From the NCBI GenBank assembly GCA_015075625.1, contig JABTTZ010000003.1, positions 434,001 to 498,000 of the forward strand: 64,000 bases of DNA, read 5' to 3'. The position numbers and the translations under genes were made by a program. Numbering within the stretch: the stretch's first letter is position 1; the number at the start of each line of letters is the position of its first letter. This document shows, in pieces, positions 60,784-64,000 of the stretch. The DNA comes from Anaerolineales bacterium. GTDB taxonomy: Bacteria > Chloroflexota > Anaerolineae > Aggregatilineales > UBA2796. The notes beneath the pieces are model-generated. The model was given only the letters and a program-made list of their open reading frames with translations. It was not told the origin of the DNA and ran no database searches.

Positions 60784-62466
60784 TTGAGCGCCTTTAAACA
60801 AACCATGACAAACCTTGCTATCAGCCTCTCCAAAATGCCCGCTCGTCTTAGCCTGCGTCGCCTAACGATCCGTTTGTTCTGCGTGGGGGCGGCGGTCTTA
60901 TTGGCGATCATCGCCTATCGTTCGTACACTGCGCCGCCCGATTCCCCGTTGGTGACGGATTCGACGCTTGGCGAATTGGGGGCATGGGTGGCGGGGCGGG
61001 TGGGCGATGCTGCCCCAGAGTACAGCGCTCTGATCATAAAGACGATGCTCCTGATCCAAGCCGGACTTGCAGCACTTGGGGTGGGGATGATTGGGATCGC
61101 CCTCCTCCGTTTTGAACGCGGGAATGCTGTGCGCTCGCTCCTCCTTGTGGCGTTGATTCTGGCGGATGTGCTGATCTTTCTCGTTCCCGTGTTAGAAGGG
61201 GATTCGACGGCATTCCTCGTCCAGACGGCGATCTTCTTTTTGTTGGTGGGGCTGCTCATTGCGCCGGGGAAGGCGACGAAGGTTTTGGGCTTCATCGTCG
61301 TCCTCTCGGCACTGCTCTTGGGGTGGGAGGTGTTCAAAGGCTTTGCCGCTGCGGTGGACTATAAAATCACGCTGCCCCTGCCCGCCTACAGCGTGACCAC
61401 CTATCCTGACATAGACGCAGCGCTGGACACGCTCCAAAGCGGCGTGATCGATGCCGTGATTGTCGATAAAAAGGTGATCGATCCGCTCGTTCCGGCGGCG
61501 GATGCGGCGAACATGGGCGATCTTCCCCACCCAAGCTTGCGCTATCTGACGCGCTTTGAGGGTGAGCCGCGTCAGCTTACCTTGCCTCTGATTCCGCCCT
61601 TCCCGAAGCGTTCTGTGGTTATCGTGCGGGGGGACGAGGTGGGACGTTATACCTCTGTTGCCGATTTGGTTGGCTCACCGTTGGGGACGGTGGCGGGCGA
61701 TTTTGCTGAGGGAAAGTTTCTCTATCTGCCCCGCCAATGGCAGCTTGTGGAGCTAAGCATCGGGAACGACCTGAAACTGCCCCATTTGCAAGTGATTGCC
61801 GAGTCGCTGCTGCAACCGGCACGGCGCAACGGACCGGATTTGCTGCTGAGCATTTTGATCGACTCGGCGCGGGTGACGTGGGGCAAGGCGATTGTCGGCT
61901 TTCTGTTAGGGGTGGCGCTGGGCTTCCTGTTGGGATCGGTCTTTGCCCATTCGCGGCTGTTGGAGCGCGGGCTGCTGCCCTATGTTGTTGCCTCGCAGAC
62001 CGTCCCCATCCTCGCTATCGCGCCGATGGTTGTCATCTGGCTGAAGGATCAGTTTTGGTCGGTGGCGATCATCGCCGCTTACCTCACCTTCTTTCCGGTG
62101 ACGATCAACACGCTGCGGGGGCTGCGTTCGCCCAACCCAAATTCGCTGGAATTGATGCACACTTACGCCGCCTCGCGGTGGGCGATCTTTTGGAAACTGC
62201 GTTTCCCCTCCGCGCTGCCGTACATCTTCACCGCCTTGAAGGTTTCGGCAACGGCAAGCGTCGTGGGGACGATCATTGGCGAACTGCCATCGGGCATTGG
62301 CGATGGGTTGGGGCGAGCGATCCTGAACTTTAATCAGTATTACGCGACGGGACCGGAAAAACTATGGGCGGCGATCTTCATTGCCGCCTTGTTGGGGATC
62401 ACCTTTTTCCTCATTGTGGCGGCGGTGGAAGCGGTGGTACTCCCCAAGACGATGCGCGAGGGGTAA
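60784..62466 (+). CDS. ABC transporter permease with built-in binding-protein-like domain
   Basis: 560 residues from TTG at 60784, with GAGGGA seven bases upstream (an ATG at 60805 is an alternative). Residues 25-180 have about four membrane helices. Residues ~200-340 resemble a type 2 periplasmic binding protein (SVTTYPDIDAALDTLQSGVIDAVIVDK, RSVVIVRGDEVGRYTSVADLVGSPLGTV). The C-terminal ~220 residues are a SsuC/TauC-like permease with the cytoplasmic EAA-type loop ELMHTYAASRWAIFWKLRFPSALPYIF. The ATPase subunit is not in the window. It probably imports a pyrimidine or related substrate for the adjacent catabolic genes. Confidence 0.8.
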   Translation: MSAFKQTMTNLAISLSKMPARLSLRRLTIRLFCVGAAVLLAIIAYRSYTAPPDSPLVTDSTLGELGAWVAGRVGDAAPEYSALIIKTMLLIQAGLAALGVGMIGIALLRFERGNAVRSLLLVALILADVLIFLVPVLEGDSTAFLVQTAIFFLLVGLLIAPGKATKVLGFIVVLSALLLGWEVFKGFAAAVDYKITLPLPAYSVTTYPDIDAALDTLQSGVIDAVIVDKKVIDPLVPAADAANMGDLPHPSLRYLTRFEGEPRQLTLPLIPPFPKRSVVIVRGDEVGRYTSVADLVGSPLGTVAGDFAEGKFLYLPRQWQLVELSIGNDLKLPHLQVIAESLLQPARRNGPDLLLSILIDSARVTWGKAIVGFLLGVALGFLLGSVFAHSRLLERGLLPYVVASQTVPILAIAPMVVIWLKDQFWSVAIIAAYLTFFPVTINTLRGLRSPNPNSLELMHTYAASRWAIFWKLRFPSALPYIFTALKVSATASVVGTIIGELPSGIGDGLGRAILNFNQYYATGPEKLWAAIFIAALLGITFFLIVAAVEAVVLPKTMREG

Positions 62467-62528
62467 GGGAGAGCGTTTTCGGGTAGGGGCTACGCCCATG
62501 CACCCCCTCAAAACCAGAAATTCAGGAT

Positions 62529-63128
62529 TCAGAACCAGTGGGCGAAAGAACGAGCGCAGCGAAACTCAACAAAGTCGTACTCGTTGGAAGGGCTGCCCCT
62601 GACCCGATTCGTGCTGCGAACGAAGTCATCATGGTAGCGCTACGCCACGCCACGCAGTATACGCAGCACGGAGGTGCTATCTCCGGTGTCCGCGGCGGGG
62701 GAGATCGGTATCCGCCTAATTGCTGTCGCGTCCAGCCTGTCCCCCTTTGGTCGCAAATTGCTCGTTCGTCACCTCGTATTGGTCGATCCAAAACGGTTAT
62801 GTGATGCACACCTCATGGATCGGCTTTTCGTCCTCCCTAGCCTCGCTCCTCATTCTGAAACAGCCTACCGGCACCAACCCCATCGCCACATCATTGAAGT
62901 CGCGCTGGACGGGCGTCCACACTGTATTGGATGTACCTATTGGAAACAATGCCGGTAGTGGCGTTTGCGTAAAGGCAAGGGTAGGAGTTTCCGTTGGATT
63001 CACAATTACTTATCGTATTTGCCTAGGAATGCATTGACGCTTTTGTCGATGTTTCCTCCCATGCCGCCTTTGCCCAAAATTCCGATGATCTGGTAATCGC
63101 CAATGCGCTGCCCAATGAGGTCTGCCAT
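62529..63128 (-). pseudogene. Decayed Ser/Thr kinase-formylglycine-enzyme (SUMF1) fusion
   Basis: From ATG at 63128 the first ~25 codons read LIGQRIGDYQIIGILGKGGMG, the glycine loop of a Ser/Thr kinase; the rest of the kinase is missing. A Thr/Pro linker (MNPTETPTLAFTQTPLP from a GTG at 63003) then leads to WTPVQRDFNDVAMGLVPVGCF and EDEKPIHEVCIT, the N-terminal part of a SUMF1/FGE domain. A stop is followed in frame by PFWIDQYEVTNEQFA. The end (YHDDFVRSTNRV ... SNEYDFVEFRCAR, to 62529) is the FGE C-terminus. Several stops and deletions make it non-functional. Confidence 0.75.
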
Positions 63129-63192
63129 TATGCACCACCATTGGTGAGATCGGTATGCTGAGGGGAAGTATAACCAACAGGGGATTCAGAGA

Positions 63193-64000
63193 TCAATTCT
63201 GGTAGGCGGCGATCATCGCCTTCGCCACGACCTCCCACGTGAACGCACGCCGCACCCATGCCCGCGCCCGGTTCCCACATTCGCGCCGCTTGTTGGGGTC
63301 AGCAAGCGCCTCGCGAAGCGCCCCCGCCACGCCCTCAACGGTACGCTCTACCAGCCAGCCAGCCCCTTCGGTGGTGACCTCTGGTAGGTTACAGCCCGGT
63401 GTGAGGATCAGCGCTTGTCCTCCCGCCATCGCCTCCAACGCTGCCATACTCAGCCCTTCGCCAACGGCGGGCAAGACGAACACATCGGCTGCTTTGAGTG
63501 CCGCCAAGCGATCCGCCCCGCTGAGCATTCCGGCAAAAATCACCCGCCCCGAAACGCCTTCCGCCTCGGCAAGCTGACGGGCAGACGACTCGTAGCCAGC
63601 GTCCGGTCCGGCGATCAGTAAGCGGGCGTCAGGATCATGGGGCGCCGCCCGCGCAAAGGCGGGAATGAGGAATTGAAGCCCTTTTCGTTCGTGCAGGCGA
63701 CCCAGAAAGAGGATCACCGTCCCCGCACCCAAGCCATACTGCGCCCGCAGATCAAGGGAAGAAGCATCAATCTGTTGGGGGAGATCAGCCGCCACCCCGT
63801 TGGGGACAATGGCGATCTCTGGCAGGGGAAGGCGAAAGGATGTCCACAGCGCCCGCACCTCGTCTGCCTCCGCCCCGGTGAGGGCGATCAGGCGCGTCAT
63901 TTTCTGGGCAAGTCTACGCCCGAAAAGGCGATCCCATGCCCGCTTGAAGCCCGCCCGTCCCGCCCCATAACCGAGCGTCCCGTGCGGCGAACATACAATG
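63193..64000 (-). CDS. Group 4 glycosyltransferase, N-terminus beyond window
   Basis: The minus-strand frame is open to the window edge (269 codons). The GT4 C-terminal domain is clear: GAGTVILFLGRLHERKGLQFLI, ADVFVLPAVGEGLSMAALEAMAGGQALILT (the E-x7-E motif) and GAGWLVERTVEGVAGALREAL. Upstream, the frame gives SPHGTLGYGAGRAGFKRAWD and LTGAEADEV, typical of the inter-domain part. Transfers a sugar from a nucleotide-sugar to a polysaccharide or lipid at the membrane; donor unknown. Confidence 0.88.
   Translation of the reverse strand, partial: IVCSPHGTLGYGAGRAGFKRAWDRLFGRRLAQKMTRLIALTGAEADEVRALWTSFRLPLPEIAIVPNGVAADLPQQIDASSLDLRAQYGLGAGTVILFLGRLHERKGLQFLIPAFARAAPHDPDARLLIAGPDAGYESSARQLAEAEGVSGRVIFAGMLSGADRLAALKAADVFVLPAVGEGLSMAALEAMAGGQALILTPGCNLPEVTTEGAGWLVERTVEGVAGALREALADPNKRRECGNRARAWVRRAFTWEVVAKAMIAAYQN

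Overview
The window looks like chromosome of a Chloroflexota bacterium, most likely Anaerolineae-like. This is inferred from gene content: several Ser/Thr kinases (one fused to an AAA ATPase and TPRs), Thr/Pro-rich extracytoplasmic tails, an actinobacterial/archaeal-type inositol-phosphate synthase, an archaeal-type TyrRS, paired FemAB transferases, Zn-ribbon/OB-fold proteins and luciferase-like oxidoreductases. Gaps between genes are full of dispersed palindromic G/C-run repeats. No rRNA, tRNA or CRISPR array was recognised. Layout: 1-29.7 kb is mostly GC-rich housekeeping sequence: a multi-GAF membrane sensor cut by the window edge, CCA/poly(A) polymerase, GNATs, inositol-1-phosphate synthase, a sirtuin overlapping TyrRS, a DnaQ-DinG fusion whose helicase motifs are lost, a Nudix hydrolase, galactokinase, HisH-HisA, a promoter-to-terminator stretch that looks like a structured small RNA before glycine C-acetyltransferase, a tandem pair of small STAS-like proteins, a kinase operon, PhoU, and a TPR/FemAB/FemAB operon. 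From about 29.8 to 43.76 kb the sequence is visibly more A+T-rich and reads as an acquired, partly decayed island. Its left edge is a broken IS5-type transposase. It carries a GmrSD-like DUF262/DUF1524 nuclease, a truncated Eco57I-like modification/restriction protein, the tail of a helicase joined to the head of an AraC-like regulator, and an unusual operon of four beta-propeller proteins, a HEAT-repeat protein and a 406-residue protein. Two of these proteins share a repeated module of about 80-100 residues that I do not recognise. The right edge is a precise junction where the restriction gene of a DNA methyltransferase operon is cut after about 50 codons. From 43.9 to 49 kb follow that methyltransferase, a kinase-AAA-TPR gene split by one in-frame amber codon, and a two-gene Zn-ribbon/OB-fold pair whose ribbon has no cysteines. 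From 49.2 to 52.5 kb lies a three-gene operon (Tat-exported multicopper oxidase, ZIP transporter with an extracytoplasmic domain, YceI) behind a promoter with an inverted repeat resembling a DtxR/MntR operator. From 52.7 to 62.5 kb is a reductive pyrimidine (or related ureide) catabolic region: dihydropyrimidinase, luciferase-like flavin oxidoreductase, beta-ureidopropionase, acylating semialdehyde dehydrogenase, class III aminotransferase, and a divergent ABC permease with a built-in binding-protein-like domain. A HicAB toxin-antitoxin pair sits inside it. The window ends with a decayed kinase/formylglycine-enzyme fusion gene and a partial group 4 glycosyltransferase. All family assignments are from reading translated sequence without database searches.
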